Part shown: one piece after another, positions 1-7,775 of the stretch
Numbering within the stretch: position 1 is the first letter of the stretch
Layout: each line of letters begins with the position of its first letter
NCBI RefSeq assembly: GCF_042094015.1
Contig: NZ_JBELDZ010000065.1
Location: forward strand, 1 to 13,134
Length of the DNA: 13,134 nucleotides
Reading direction: 5' to 3'
Source of the DNA: Aurantibacter sp042094015
Lineage (GTDB): Bacteria; Bacteroidota; Bacteroidia; Flavobacteriales; Flavobacteriaceae
Translations under genes and position numbers: made by a program
Notes under the pieces: model-generated
Databases searched by the model: none
Seen by the model: the letters and a program-made list of their open reading frames with translations, nothing else
Told to the model about the DNA's origin: nothing

Positions 1-177
1 ACCATCAATTTTTAAAGTATTTACATCTATGCCATTAAAGAATTTATTGGAAAAATCTTGTGCCTGGGATTCATCAATTACCAAAAAACCACCCCAGGGT
101 CTTTCAAGATCATACGAAACTATTGAAAATCCATAAGATTTTATAATTTCTTTAGTTTTAGTGAAAAAATTATTCAT
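1..177 (-). CDS. Small cupin protein, phosphomannose isomerase type II-like (5' part only)
   Basis: Only the first 59 codons are present; the frame stays open to the left edge and the rest lies outside the window. The ATG at 177 directly abuts the TAA stop of the upstream glycosyltransferase gene, as for other junctions here, which supports this start. The visible protein carries the segment RPWGGFLVIDESQ at about residues 26-38. From memory, this segment is typical of small (roughly 160-180 residue) cupin proteins common in Bacteroidetes genomes, which resemble the cupin half of type II mannose-6-phosphate isomerases and are sometimes annotated as phosphoheptose isomerase. The metal-binding cupin motifs would lie downstream and cannot be checked. 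A role in nucleotide-sugar or hexose-phosphate metabolism is likely from family and context, but the reaction is not assignable. Confidence 0.7.
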   Translation of the reverse strand, partial: MNNFFTKTKEIIKSYGFSIVSYDLERPWGGFLVIDESQAQDFSNKFFNGIDVNTLKIDG

Positions 178-1287
178 TTATATTTTATTGTATAATTCTA
201 ATGTTTTAGTTATCATTTCTTGCTTTTTAAATAATATATTATACCTCTTGATAGATTGACGACTAAACTCTTCTAATAAATCATCATCAGAAATTAACAA
301 GTTTAACTTCTTAGCTAATAATCTACTATTAATACTTTCTACTACTAAACCAGTTTTATTATTTTGAACTACCCATGGAACACCTGAGCCTTTAATATTA
401 AAAACAACTTGCGGACAACCCAAACTCATTGCCTCAATTAAAACTACACCAAATGCTTCAGACTTGTGAACAGATGGTAAACAGAAAATATCAGCTAATT
501 TAAAATAGGATTCAAGATGATTAAATGGGATTTTTCCTAATAACCTTATTTTATTTTGTAAATCTGCATTTATAATTTGTTTTTTTAAATCCGAATATAA
601 TTCACCTGTACCACCTAGTAAAATTAAAGTATCGTCTTTTAACTCTTTAGCAGCATCAATCAAATAATCAAATCCTTTGTAATATGTTAACCTACCTAAT
701 GAAAATATTATTTTTTTTCCTCTATATACATTTTTTAATTCTTTAAAAAATGAATTATCTGCAACTAATTCAGAATTGTCTATTCCTAATGGAATTACCT
801 TACACTTTTCTTTATAATTCCTTAGATCTTTTGAGTTGTCAAGATAATTCTTTGAGGTAACTATTATTATTTTTGCTTTTCCTTTTATAAAATTATCAAA
901 AGGTGAATATATTTTTTTAAAAAACTTTTGTTTAACGATATCACTATGCCAATGTAAAATTATTTTTCCTTTGAAATTTGTTAATAGGAGGGAAATCGCT
1001 GCAGATGGATTAGGCAAATGCAAATGCACAATATCATAATTATTAACAATACATAGAAGTTTTATATAATATGACAGAGAAAATGGAACAGAAAATATTT
1101 CAATTATTCTACTCATTCTGAAAATAGTATAGCTACTCTTTTTTATTACTGTTTTGTATTTATTATTAAAACAAATAACATCTGTTTTAACACCAGCTTC
1201 ATTAAGCCCTTCAACTAAATCAAAATTTACTTTTTCAATTCCTCCAAAATAAGGAGGGTAATATTTACCTATATGTAAAATTTTCAT
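178..1287 (-). CDS. GT4-family (GT-B fold) glycosyltransferase
   Basis: A 369-residue retaining glycosyltransferase of the GT4 / glycosyl transferase group 1 type, predicted to add one sugar to the lipid-linked repeat unit on the cytoplasmic face. The N-terminal domain opens with MKILHIGKYYPP followed by FGG (residues 1-16), the usual acceptor-side glycine-rich loop. The C-terminal nucleotide-sugar domain starts near FSLGRLTYYKGFDYL (about 195-209), followed by LLGGTGE (223-229). The EX7E signature is intact: E277 and E285 in the segment SEAFGVVLIEAMSLG. Length is normal for the family. The start lies 3 nt after the TAG stop of the flippase gene, and the stop abuts the start of the cupin gene. 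The sugar donor cannot be read from sequence. It is one of only two clear glycosyltransferase candidates in the window. Confidence 0.92.
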   Translation of the reverse strand: MKILHIGKYYPPYFGGIEKVNFDLVEGLNEAGVKTDVICFNNKYKTVIKKSSYTIFRMSRIIEIFSVPFSLSYYIKLLCIVNNYDIVHLHLPNPSAAISLLLTNFKGKIILHWHSDIVKQKFFKKIYSPFDNFIKGKAKIIIVTSKNYLDNSKDLRNYKEKCKVIPLGIDNSELVADNSFFKELKNVYRGKKIIFSLGRLTYYKGFDYLIDAAKELKDDTLILLGGTGELYSDLKKQIINADLQNKIRLLGKIPFNHLESYFKLADIFCLPSVHKSEAFGVVLIEAMSLGCPQVVFNIKGSGVPWVVQNNKTGLVVESINSRLLAKKLNLLISDDDLLEEFSRQSIKRYNILFKKQEMITKTLELYNKI

Positions 1288-1290
1288 ATT

Positions 1291-2565
1291 CTATAGTGTG
1301 ATCAAAATAATAGCGTAAATGAACCCCAAACCAATATTAACTATTAATGTTTTATTAAAAAATATTTTTTTTTTGCTTAACAATATATATTGTGCAATAA
1401 AAAAAACATAAATTAAGACTGAGTTAATTATAATAATTGAATATATAGTTGTAGTGAATATTTTATCATAGAGTAATAGAGCTCCAATTAATGAAAATAG
1501 AAGTAATAAAAGAATTAATATGTAACTTTTAACCTGATTCTCTCGCTGAATTATCGGTTCTAGTAAAGCTGAATTGATCCACAAAGAAACATTGATACCA
1601 CATAGTAGTAATAAATTTGAATAATCTTCGTCTATAGAGTCCCATTTATTATAACGCCCATCTAAAATAAATGGCAAGAAAATAACGACAAAAAAATTAA
1701 TAATAAAGATAATAATTGTAATTAATGAAAAATATAAATCTAATTTCCTGTGGTCTTCTGAGAAAAATTTATTGAACATTAAAATTCCAAATACCCTATA
1801 TATTACTAATATAGCTGTTGATAATCTAAAATAGAAGGAGTAAATACCTACATAAGAATAATCTAAAAAATGTTCTATATATATCCGAGAACTACTTGTT
1901 AATAAAACTAAAAGTGGTGAAGAAATTAAAATTAAAACACCAAAATTATAAATTTTTCTATAATGTTTAATTTTCATTTTTTTTATCCCTTTAATTTTTT
2001 TAAAATGATAAAAAAAAGTAGTTATAAATAAATACAATAGTAATAATAATTGCCAGAGGACTTGGCTATATTCAACTACACCTGAATAGCATAACAAAAA
2101 AAAAAGAAACATTATTGAATAAACACCTGTATCAACTATTACAGATAGATTGTTTTGATTTTCACTTTTTAAAATAGCTGATATTATAATTTGATTTGCA
2201 AAAACAGCACCTAATACAACTGAATCAAAATAGATATTTCCAATTAGTTTTGGCTGAAATAATGCGAATAAAAATATTACAGAACCTATAACAAGAAAGT
2301 GAAGATGAAATAAAGGTTTAAGTTCATTTTCATTGTTCTTAATAATAAAATAACCATAAGACCCTACTAGGCCAAAAACAAATAGCCCCGTAAATATCTG
2401 ACCAATATTTAAAGTATATTCAAAAATTCCAAATATTTCATCAGAGTTAATCACCTCTTGTAAACCTAATGGAGAAACAAATCCTATAGATTTAAATATT
2501 ATAAAAATTATAATTAAACTGAAAACTCTTTTGTATGTTGTTTTATTTAAATAATTATTAATCAT
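1291..2565 (-). CDS. wzx: Wzx-like polysaccharide flippase (multi-pass membrane protein)
   Basis: A 424-residue, almost entirely hydrophobic protein with about 12 predicted transmembrane helices separated by short charged loops. This matches the size and layout of the polysaccharide transporter (PST/MOP) flippases that move undecaprenyl-linked repeat units across the inner membrane. The assignment rests on topology, length and context, because flippases share few motifs; a Wzy-like polymerase lies two genes upstream. Its start overlaps the end of the acyltransferase gene by 8 nt. Two 10-nt homopolymers interrupt the frame (T10 at 1365-1374 and A10 at 2096-2105, + strand), but the reading frame is intact. 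The codon choice is extremely AT-rich compared with the pse genes. The gene symbol is functional shorthand, not a proven orthology. Confidence 0.78.
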   Translation of the reverse strand: MINNYLNKTTYKRVFSLIIIFIIFKSIGFVSPLGLQEVINSDEIFGIFEYTLNIGQIFTGLFVFGLVGSYGYFIIKNNENELKPLFHLHFLVIGSVIFLFALFQPKLIGNIYFDSVVLGAVFANQIIISAILKSENQNNLSVIVDTGVYSIMFLFFLLCYSGVVEYSQVLWQLLLLLYLFITTFFYHFKKIKGIKKMKIKHYRKIYNFGVLILISSPLLVLLTSSSRIYIEHFLDYSYVGIYSFYFRLSTAILVIYRVFGILMFNKFFSEDHRKLDLYFSLITIIIFIINFFVVIFLPFILDGRYNKWDSIDEDYSNLLLLCGINVSLWINSALLEPIIQRENQVKSYILILLLLLFSLIGALLLYDKIFTTTIYSIIIINSVLIYVFFIAQYILLSKKKIFFNKTLIVNIGLGFIYAIILITL

Positions 2566-3310
2566 TTTTTTTCTTGTAAACCTTTTCTATTAAACTATAG
2601 TTTAATACTTCTTTAAAATGATCCTTGATTGTATCATAATCTTTATCTAGATATCTAAGAGGCTGTGAAACATACATTCCAGGAGTTAATAAATCCTTAG
2701 AAACAGTTGAATTACCACCTATGTTAATACTATCTCCAATACTAACACCAGGGTTTAAGAGGCAACTTGATCCAATATATACATTGTTACCAATATTAAC
2801 TGAACCATCTACTCTAAACCTATCAGGCCCAGAAGTAGCATGAATATAACCATGTGTCCATATTTGTGTCCCTACTCCACCTATTTGAGAAAAATTACCA
2901 ATAGTTAAACTTGACGTTAAATCTATTATTGTTTTTTTTGTAATACAAGATAGTTCACCTATATATAATTGCGATACTCCTATTACAATACTTTTTGATT
3001 TAGATCTAGTTATATTATTTTGTTTTCCAATTCTTGAATCTTTAGATAAAATAACAGTAAATAAACCATAAATAATATTCATATTTCTAATTAAAGAACC
3101 ATTTTGCATCTCTAAATTTACAACAGAAATGATATTAAAGTTTCCAATCTTACAGTTAGGGCCAAGATTTAACTTTGTACCCCATATTAAACTACAACCA
3201 ATTTTTGCAGACTTGTTAATATTATGACCTAAACGATTTAATATGAATCTACTAAGTTTAATAGGTATAAATAAACAAAGAAATAATGAAAGTATTTTAT
3301 TTAAAATCAT
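2558..3310 (-). CDS. Left-handed beta-helix (hexapeptide-repeat) acyltransferase
   Basis: A 250-residue acyltransferase of the LbH/WbbJ type, probably a sugar O- or N-acetyltransferase using acetyl-CoA. Imperfect hexapeptide repeats ([LIV]-G-x4) run from about residue 35 to 203, for example AKIG, CKIG, SRIG, LTIG, VNIGNNVYIG and VSIGDSINIGG. The segment TQIWTHGYIH (148-157) has a central histidine (H153) of the kind expected to act as catalytic base, followed by RFRVDG (164-169), a pairing seen in many polysaccharide-locus acetyltransferases. A hydrophobic stretch at residues 5-19 may associate with the membrane. The gene overlaps the dioxygenase gene by 4 nt (ATGA) and the flippase gene by 8 nt. 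The acceptor is unknown; it may O-acetylate a sugar of the repeat unit, the nonulosonic acid included. Confidence 0.87.
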   Translation of the reverse strand: MILNKILSLFLCLFIPIKLSRFILNRLGHNINKSAKIGCSLIWGTKLNLGPNCKIGNFNIISVVNLEMQNGSLIRNMNIIYGLFTVILSKDSRIGKQNNITRSKSKSIVIGVSQLYIGELSCITKKTIIDLTSSLTIGNFSQIGGVGTQIWTHGYIHATSGPDRFRVDGSVNIGNNVYIGSSCLLNPGVSIGDSINIGGNSTVSKDLLTPGMYVSQPLRYLDKDYDTIKDHFKEVLNYSLIEKVYKKKND

Positions 3311-4092
3311 ATTGAATATTCAGCTTGCATTATTAATCTGGGTTTAACAGGAGTTGTGCCTTTATGGTATGCGAAAGTATCTTCGAAAAACATTGACCCT
3401 TTTGGTCCAATCTTTATTATTGGATTATTATAATTTTTATTAGATTCTATTTGCATGTCATTTAATCTTCTATTTAACTTCTCTTTTATCGATTTTCGCT
3501 TATGAGTCCCAGGAACGATAACGTGAGGCCCAGAATCAAGATCAACATCTGTTAAGTATATAAATATTTTTAAAAACTTAGGTGAATCAATATCGTAATG
3601 ATAACCATATTGATGATTTGATTTATTGTTCAAAGGAGGAAAAGACCACCACGAGTGACAGCTAATTAACTTAAATTTTGGCCCTAAATAAGATTCGCAA
3701 ATTTTTAAAACATCTTTATTAAAAACTAACTTTTTAACAGAATCACATTCTTTCAATAAATTGTAATTACCATACCAAATATCATTTCCTGGATTAGATG
3801 GATTTTCATAATTAATTAAATAATTTTTCTCACCATACTGGCCTTTATATTTAGATAATTTAGAATACTCAATAATATCTTTTAATATCTGATAGGGTAT
3901 TTTAATATTTGAAGAATACCCACTTTCTAAAAGTTCAGAATAAATTTTATTCGTATCGTGAATAATATTTTCACCACTATATATGTATACATTGTTCTCC
4001 CTGAAAAAAGGGTATATTCTTATCAACAATAATCTTGACAAACTAAATATTGTGAAAGATCTCATCAGTTTATTTGCTATAGTTTTAATCAT
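3307..4092 (-). CDS. Phytanoyl-CoA dioxygenase (PhyH)-like Fe(II)/2-oxoglutarate oxygenase
   Basis: A 261-residue cytosolic protein of the PhyH type, non-haem iron enzymes that couple 2-oxoglutarate decarboxylation to hydroxylation of an unactivated carbon. The iron-binding facial triad is visible. H165 and D167 lie in GYHYDID, followed by the typical strand IYLTDVDLDSGPHVIVPGTH (178-197), with the distal H243 in YHKG and R252 in KPRLIM as the 2-oxoglutarate carboxylate anchor. All catalytic residues appear present, so it should be active. It is linked to the polymerase gene and the acyltransferase gene by 4-nt ATGA overlaps, so it is integral to the operon. The substrate is not predictable; a hydroxylated sugar or acyl substituent of the repeat unit is the natural guess from context. 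Oxygenases of this class are uncommon tailoring enzymes in such loci. Confidence 0.85.
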   Translation of the reverse strand: MIKTIANKLMRSFTIFSLSRLLLIRIYPFFRENNVYIYSGENIIHDTNKIYSELLESGYSSNIKIPYQILKDIIEYSKLSKYKGQYGEKNYLINYENPSNPGNDIWYGNYNLLKECDSVKKLVFNKDVLKICESYLGPKFKLISCHSWWSFPPLNNKSNHQYGYHYDIDSPKFLKIFIYLTDVDLDSGPHVIVPGTHKRKSIKEKLNRRLNDMQIESNKNYNNPIIKIGPKGSMFFEDTFAYHKGTTPVKPRLIMQAEYSI

Positions 4093-5177
4093 AATTGTTT
4101 TGGTTTAATATAGTTTTTTAATATGGGAACCCAGAATAAAAAAGGGCCAATTACACTTAGGTAATATGTTTGAGATCCCATTATAACAAATAAAATAATG
4201 AGACTAGATGATCCACTATCAAGTTTTAAACGAATACTTTTTAAGAAAGCATATATCCAAAAACCTAGGTAAAACAAAAGACCTACAACACCGTTTTCCA
4301 CTAATAATGTTAGCCAACCACTTTCTGCATTATTTCCAACTTTTGCTAACAAAGCTCCACTGTTTCCAAAAAACATTTCAACTAAGCTGTAATCACCAAA
4401 AAGTGAAACAGCAGATGCCATGAAATATAATCTCATAGTATGATTGTTAGATTGTAAATCAAAAACATTAATTATTCTTAATAAACCTGAAGTATCCAAA
4501 ATATAGGTAGCAATTAAAAATAAAAAAAAAGCAACAGGAAATAAACTGAATATTTTTTTAAAATTAAACTTCCAATAATCTAAAAAATAGATAAACGCTA
4601 AACATAAAATACCTAATCTAGCATTACACATTAAACAAATTAATAGAGAAAGAATATATATATATTTATTTTTTCTGAAAATTAAAGTTATTCCAAGAGC
4701 AAAGTTCCCCAAAGATAGTGGGCCTGCAAAAATACCTTTGGAACGAATTACATTTCCTGATATCTCTCGATATGAAAGTAAAATTTCGTCACCATTCCTG
4801 GATGCAAGTGCCTCATAAAGATATGTTTGAAAGAAATACTCATAAAATGCAATTATGAAATTAAAGATTAAAATTAAAATTAAAAATTTTCTAATTTTAA
4901 TTAAGGGGATGGTTTTTAACAACCATATTACAGGAATTATACCAATATAAGAATAAATAGTATAAGTAGAATCCCAAACAATAATAGATATAAAAGTTAA
5001 TAATATAACTGTGAAAATTAAATATATTTCTCTTAAATAAAAATTTGATAAATTAGTAGATAAATCAACAAGAATAAATAATATTATAATATTAGATAAA
5101 AATTCAATTCCTGTAAAATGTTTAATTATGTCGGTAAAAATTAAACCTCCAAAAAGAAATAATCTGAATATTTTCAT
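4089..5177 (-). CDS. wzy: Wzy-like O-antigen/capsule polymerase
   Basis: A 362-residue inner-membrane protein with about ten hydrophobic segments and two longer polar loops, the usual picture for a Wzy polymerase, which joins repeat units on the periplasmic side. The first loop (about 122-156) contains SRNGDE and then VIRSKGIFAGP with R145, comparable to the arginine-containing periplasmic loops of Wzy and WaaL ligases. The second (about 236-287) is followed by AESGWLTLLVENGVVGLL (284-301), a stretch typical of the O-antigen ligase/polymerase family C-terminal part. Because WaaL-type ligases share these features, a ligase is the main alternative; the flippase in the same operon favours polymerase. 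It overlaps both flanking genes by 4 nt (ATGA). Base composition is among the most AT-rich here. Confidence 0.75.
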   Translation of the reverse strand: MKIFRLFLFGGLIFTDIIKHFTGIEFLSNIIILFILVDLSTNLSNFYLREIYLIFTVILLTFISIIVWDSTYTIYSYIGIIPVIWLLKTIPLIKIRKFLILILIFNFIIAFYEYFFQTYLYEALASRNGDEILLSYREISGNVIRSKGIFAGPLSLGNFALGITLIFRKNKYIYILSLLICLMCNARLGILCLAFIYFLDYWKFNFKKIFSLFPVAFFLFLIATYILDTSGLLRIINVFDLQSNNHTMRLYFMASAVSLFGDYSLVEMFFGNSGALLAKVGNNAESGWLTLLVENGVVGLLFYLGFWIYAFLKSIRLKLDSGSSSLIILFVIMGSQTYYLSVIGPFLFWVPILKNYIKPKQL

Positions 5178-6445
5178 TTAATTATTTTTTTTGGTGAAAA
5201 TATTTCTTTAAATCTGCTTATGCTATATATACTGTGCTTAAACATAAAAACACTACTGAATGGCAAAATTATTCGATTTATGTTAAAAGCATTTAAACTA
5301 TTTATCACTACCTGGTTGTCACTCCCCATTATAAAACCAAATCTTTTAATAGATAATAGTTTTCTTATTTTTGAGCTATAAATAAAATCCTTTGATGAAA
5401 TTAGATTTAAGTATGAGGAACATTTGTTATCATAATTTACTAATAAATATCGTTTAAATGAACTAAAAGATTGATAAAACTTATTGGAGTCATTTCGAAT
5501 GTAAAGCAACTTTCTGTAGATTAAAGAAAGTAATAAATTAATAAAAAATCTCAAAAACCATGGACTATATATAGCTGCTCTTTTCAAAAAACTTTGCAAC
5601 GATAATTCACTTGGCCCGAGACTTAAAATAGAATCAGAGCCTTGCCCGTTTATTACATAAGAATCAGGACCAAAAAGATCACTAATCTTTCTTGCAGCGT
5701 AGTAATGTAACTTACTATAATGTTTGTCAAATTTCTGAAAATTATCAATCAAATAGTCTAATTCATCTCCAATTTCTAATTCTATAATCTCAAAATTAAG
5801 GTTAAGTTTTTTTGCTGATTTTAAAGCTTTTAGCTTCTCAGCATCTCTTCTAGAATCATCAAAAAAAACAGCTTTAAAATTTATATCAAGCTCTATTAAG
5901 CACTTAGCAATCGAAATACTATCAAAACCTCCACTAAACATTAAAATTACATTATTATTAACTCTTTCTTTAAGAGATTCTTTTAAGAAAAGAATCAAAT
6001 CTGATTTAAAATCAATATTATTGTCATCAATAGAAAAAAACAAATCAGTTTCTGTAATTTCATCTTCTTTTATTACAGTTTTTACTAAACCAGGAAGTCG
6101 ATAAACACTTTTATAAATTGTATCTGATCCAAAAAAGTAACCATTCTCATTAAAATAAGATTGGCCATTTTCATTTATTTCCTTGCAATTTGTATTATCT
6201 AAGTTATCATAAAGAAATAAAACATTATTTACAACTTCATAATAAACTCTATGACTACCGCAAACATCAGATATGATTTCAATATTTTTTTTTTCTTTTT
6301 TAATTGCAATCCAAATACCTTCTATATCATGAAAATTTAATTCTGTTTTGTTTTTAAATATTGGTCTACCAAAAAAATCATATCCAAACTTTGTTTGTGG
6401 TTTTTGAGATTGTAGCCACTTATGATTATCAAAATTAATTTTCAT
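5174..6445 (-). CDS. Asparagine-synthetase-like ATP-dependent amidotransferase/ligase with degenerate glutaminase domain
   Basis: A 423-residue protein related to AsnB, which adenylates a carboxylate and transfers ammonia to it. The PP-loop SGGFDS (171-176) and the later GQGSDS (267-272, corresponding to GEGADE in AsnB) identify the synthetase domain. The N-terminal part (about 38-130) keeps scraps of the class-II glutaminase fold, such as DVCGSHRVYY and YRLPGL. It lacks the Cys2 nucleophile, since the protein begins MKIN, and it is shorter than usual; the C-terminus stops right after FSPKKIIK. The enzyme therefore probably uses free ammonia, another amino donor or a partner. Related proteins in polysaccharide loci amidate sugar acids, so amidation of a uronic or nonulosonic acid is a reasonable guess only. 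The start overlaps the preceding gene by 11 nt, and the stop overlaps the polymerase gene by 4 nt. Confidence 0.75.
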   Translation of the reverse strand: MKINFDNHKWLQSQKPQTKFGYDFFGRPIFKNKTELNFHDIEGIWIAIKKEKKNIEIISDVCGSHRVYYEVVNNVLFLYDNLDNTNCKEINENGQSYFNENGYFFGSDTIYKSVYRLPGLVKTVIKEDEITETDLFFSIDDNNIDFKSDLILFLKESLKERVNNNVILMFSGGFDSISIAKCLIELDINFKAVFFDDSRRDAEKLKALKSAKKLNLNFEIIELEIGDELDYLIDNFQKFDKHYSKLHYYAARKISDLFGPDSYVINGQGSDSILSLGPSELSLQSFLKRAAIYSPWFLRFFINLLLSLIYRKLLYIRNDSNKFYQSFSSFKRYLLVNYDNKCSSYLNLISSKDFIYSSKIRKLLSIKRFGFIMGSDNQVVINSLNAFNINRIILPFSSVFMFKHSIYSISRFKEIFSPKKIIK

Positions 6446-7775
6446 TAGACTTGTTTGAAAGATTATTTTGTAGATGATCTAAGACTTTCAAATAAGATTT
6501 GAAAGTTTTTTGAAAGTCTTTAATATACTTTCTATTATGAAGACCATCTCCATTAACGCCTTTAAAGCTGGTTGCAACTATTTTATTTAAAAATTCAACT
6601 TTTTCAGCTTTGTTAATGATTGGATAATTATTTGTCTTTATTAGATTAATCACTTGTCGTAATTCTTTTAAAGAATTAAAACAGTTTTTTTCTTTCATTT
6701 GAATTCCTTCTCCAAGACCAATTACTGGTTTATTATCCAAAACACACTCGATAGAAACCGTTCCAGTAACAGTTATAATTAAATTAGCTAATGGCCATAA
6801 CTTAGTCATGGTTGTCTCTTCACTAATAGCTATAACTTTTTCTCTGTTTTTTTTAATAAAATCAATTAGCTTAGTGGAAACCTCATATTTTGATTTCGGA
6901 TTTAGTTTTACAATCAAAAGTTCACCTTCCTTCAATTTATTTTTAATAGATTTTAAGACTTCAAGTTGATTTGAATTTTTATGACCCCAAACATCAATAT
7001 TGGCCTCGGGTTGCATTTGTAGAGGATATAAAATTAAAAAAGAGGATTTGTTTAGCTCATTAACTTTAATAGACATTTTTTTCCATTCATTCAGATTTTT
7101 CTTTAAGTTATATTTTAATTTCAAAAACCTCATGGGTGATGGGGTATTAAATTTTTCCCCTTTGTAATAATCTAAAACCAAATTTAATCTATCAATTATT
7201 ATCTCTTTTATAGATAGCTCATATTTGATTTTTTTCATATAATCTGGAATAGATTTTTTTTGTATGATACCGTCTATTATATTTATTGCAGCTTCAGATT
7301 TTAAAAATTCTCCAGAATTAAAATAAGGCTCTAATGAATCATATTGATAAAATGAAAATCTTTCGGTAGGATACCTGCAGGTACTAGGATTAAGATATAA
7401 AATATTTCTTTTTTTACAAGCAGATATTGTTATTAATTCATGAAAGTTTGTGGATTCCCCAAAAACAACATCAGGATTATAATTTTCTATAAAATCATCA
7501 ATAATTTCATGATAATAGTAAATAAAACAATCATTTTTTATTCCAAAAAAATTCAAGCCTCTATTTGATTTAATTACTTTATCTAAATCAAACCTAACTT
7601 TATTTTTAAACTCAAATTTCTTAGGGTATGGAATTATATAACAATTTCCAATATATGGTTTAAACCGTTTATTTTGAATTAAAAAACAAACTTCGTGTCC
7701 ATGATTTTCTAATTCTTTTGCTATTAATTCCCACCAAGAAGTTTTATACCTGTTTTCAATAAATAATATTTTCAT
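6435..7775 (-). CDS. KpsS/capsule-synthesis-like GT-B glycosyltransferase, candidate pseudaminic acid transferase
   Basis: A 446-residue protein that reads as a two-domain GT-B enzyme. The N-terminal domain begins MKILFIENRYKTSWWELIAK and includes a Rossmann-like PDVVFGESTNFHEL (101-114). The C-terminal domain contains ILYPLQMQPEANIDVWG (248-264), ELLIVKLNPKS (285-295) and LIITVTGTVSIECVLDNKPVIGLG (332-355; key residues T337-E343). The PLQ-x2-PE motif and the TGTVSxE loop resemble capsule-synthesis (KpsC/KpsS, Kdo transferase) proteins. Kdo is a CMP-activated ulosonic acid like pseudaminic acid, and this gene's ATG abuts the stop of pseI, so a pseudaminyltransferase role is attractive but inferred. 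I recall KpsS-like proteins being proposed for that role in Acinetobacter capsule loci. A non-catalytic or other glycosyltransferase remains possible. It does not resemble PseG. Confidence 0.65.
   Translation of the reverse strand: MKILFIENRYKTSWWELIAKELENHGHEVCFLIQNKRFKPYIGNCYIIPYPKKFEFKNKVRFDLDKVIKSNRGLNFFGIKNDCFIYYYHEIIDDFIENYNPDVVFGESTNFHELITISACKKRNILYLNPSTCRYPTERFSFYQYDSLEPYFNSGEFLKSEAAINIIDGIIQKKSIPDYMKKIKYELSIKEIIIDRLNLVLDYYKGEKFNTPSPMRFLKLKYNLKKNLNEWKKMSIKVNELNKSSFLILYPLQMQPEANIDVWGHKNSNQLEVLKSIKNKLKEGELLIVKLNPKSKYEVSTKLIDFIKKNREKVIAISEETTMTKLWPLANLIITVTGTVSIECVLDNKPVIGLGEGIQMKEKNCFNSLKELRQVINLIKTNNYPIINKAEKVEFLNKIVATSFKGVNGDGLHNRKYIKDFQKTFKSYLKVLDHLQNNLSNKSNEN

Noticed and set aside
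4208..4423. Open frame of 71 codons on the + strand
   Set aside because: It lies wholly antisense inside the polymerase gene, has no recognisable protein features and no start context; a chance frame.
4861..4905. Short tandem AT-rich repeats (taaaat-like units)
   Set aside because: They are within the polymerase coding region, encode an Ile/Leu-rich membrane helix, and are explained by low-complexity codon use.
6430..6437. TAATTTTG on the minus strand, matching the Bacteroidota -7 consensus TAnnTTTG
   Set aside because: It lies inside the start of the AsnB-like coding region, downstream of its ATG, and I see no matching upstream TTG element; likely chance in AT-rich DNA.
6435..7775. KpsS-like protein as a possible PseG or NeuC/LegG-type hydrolase
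   Set aside because: GT-B fold proteins are superficially alike, but it lacks the N-terminal PseG signature and the UDP-GlcNAc 2-epimerase motifs, is much longer than PseG, and its motifs fit capsule-synthesis glycosyltransferases better.
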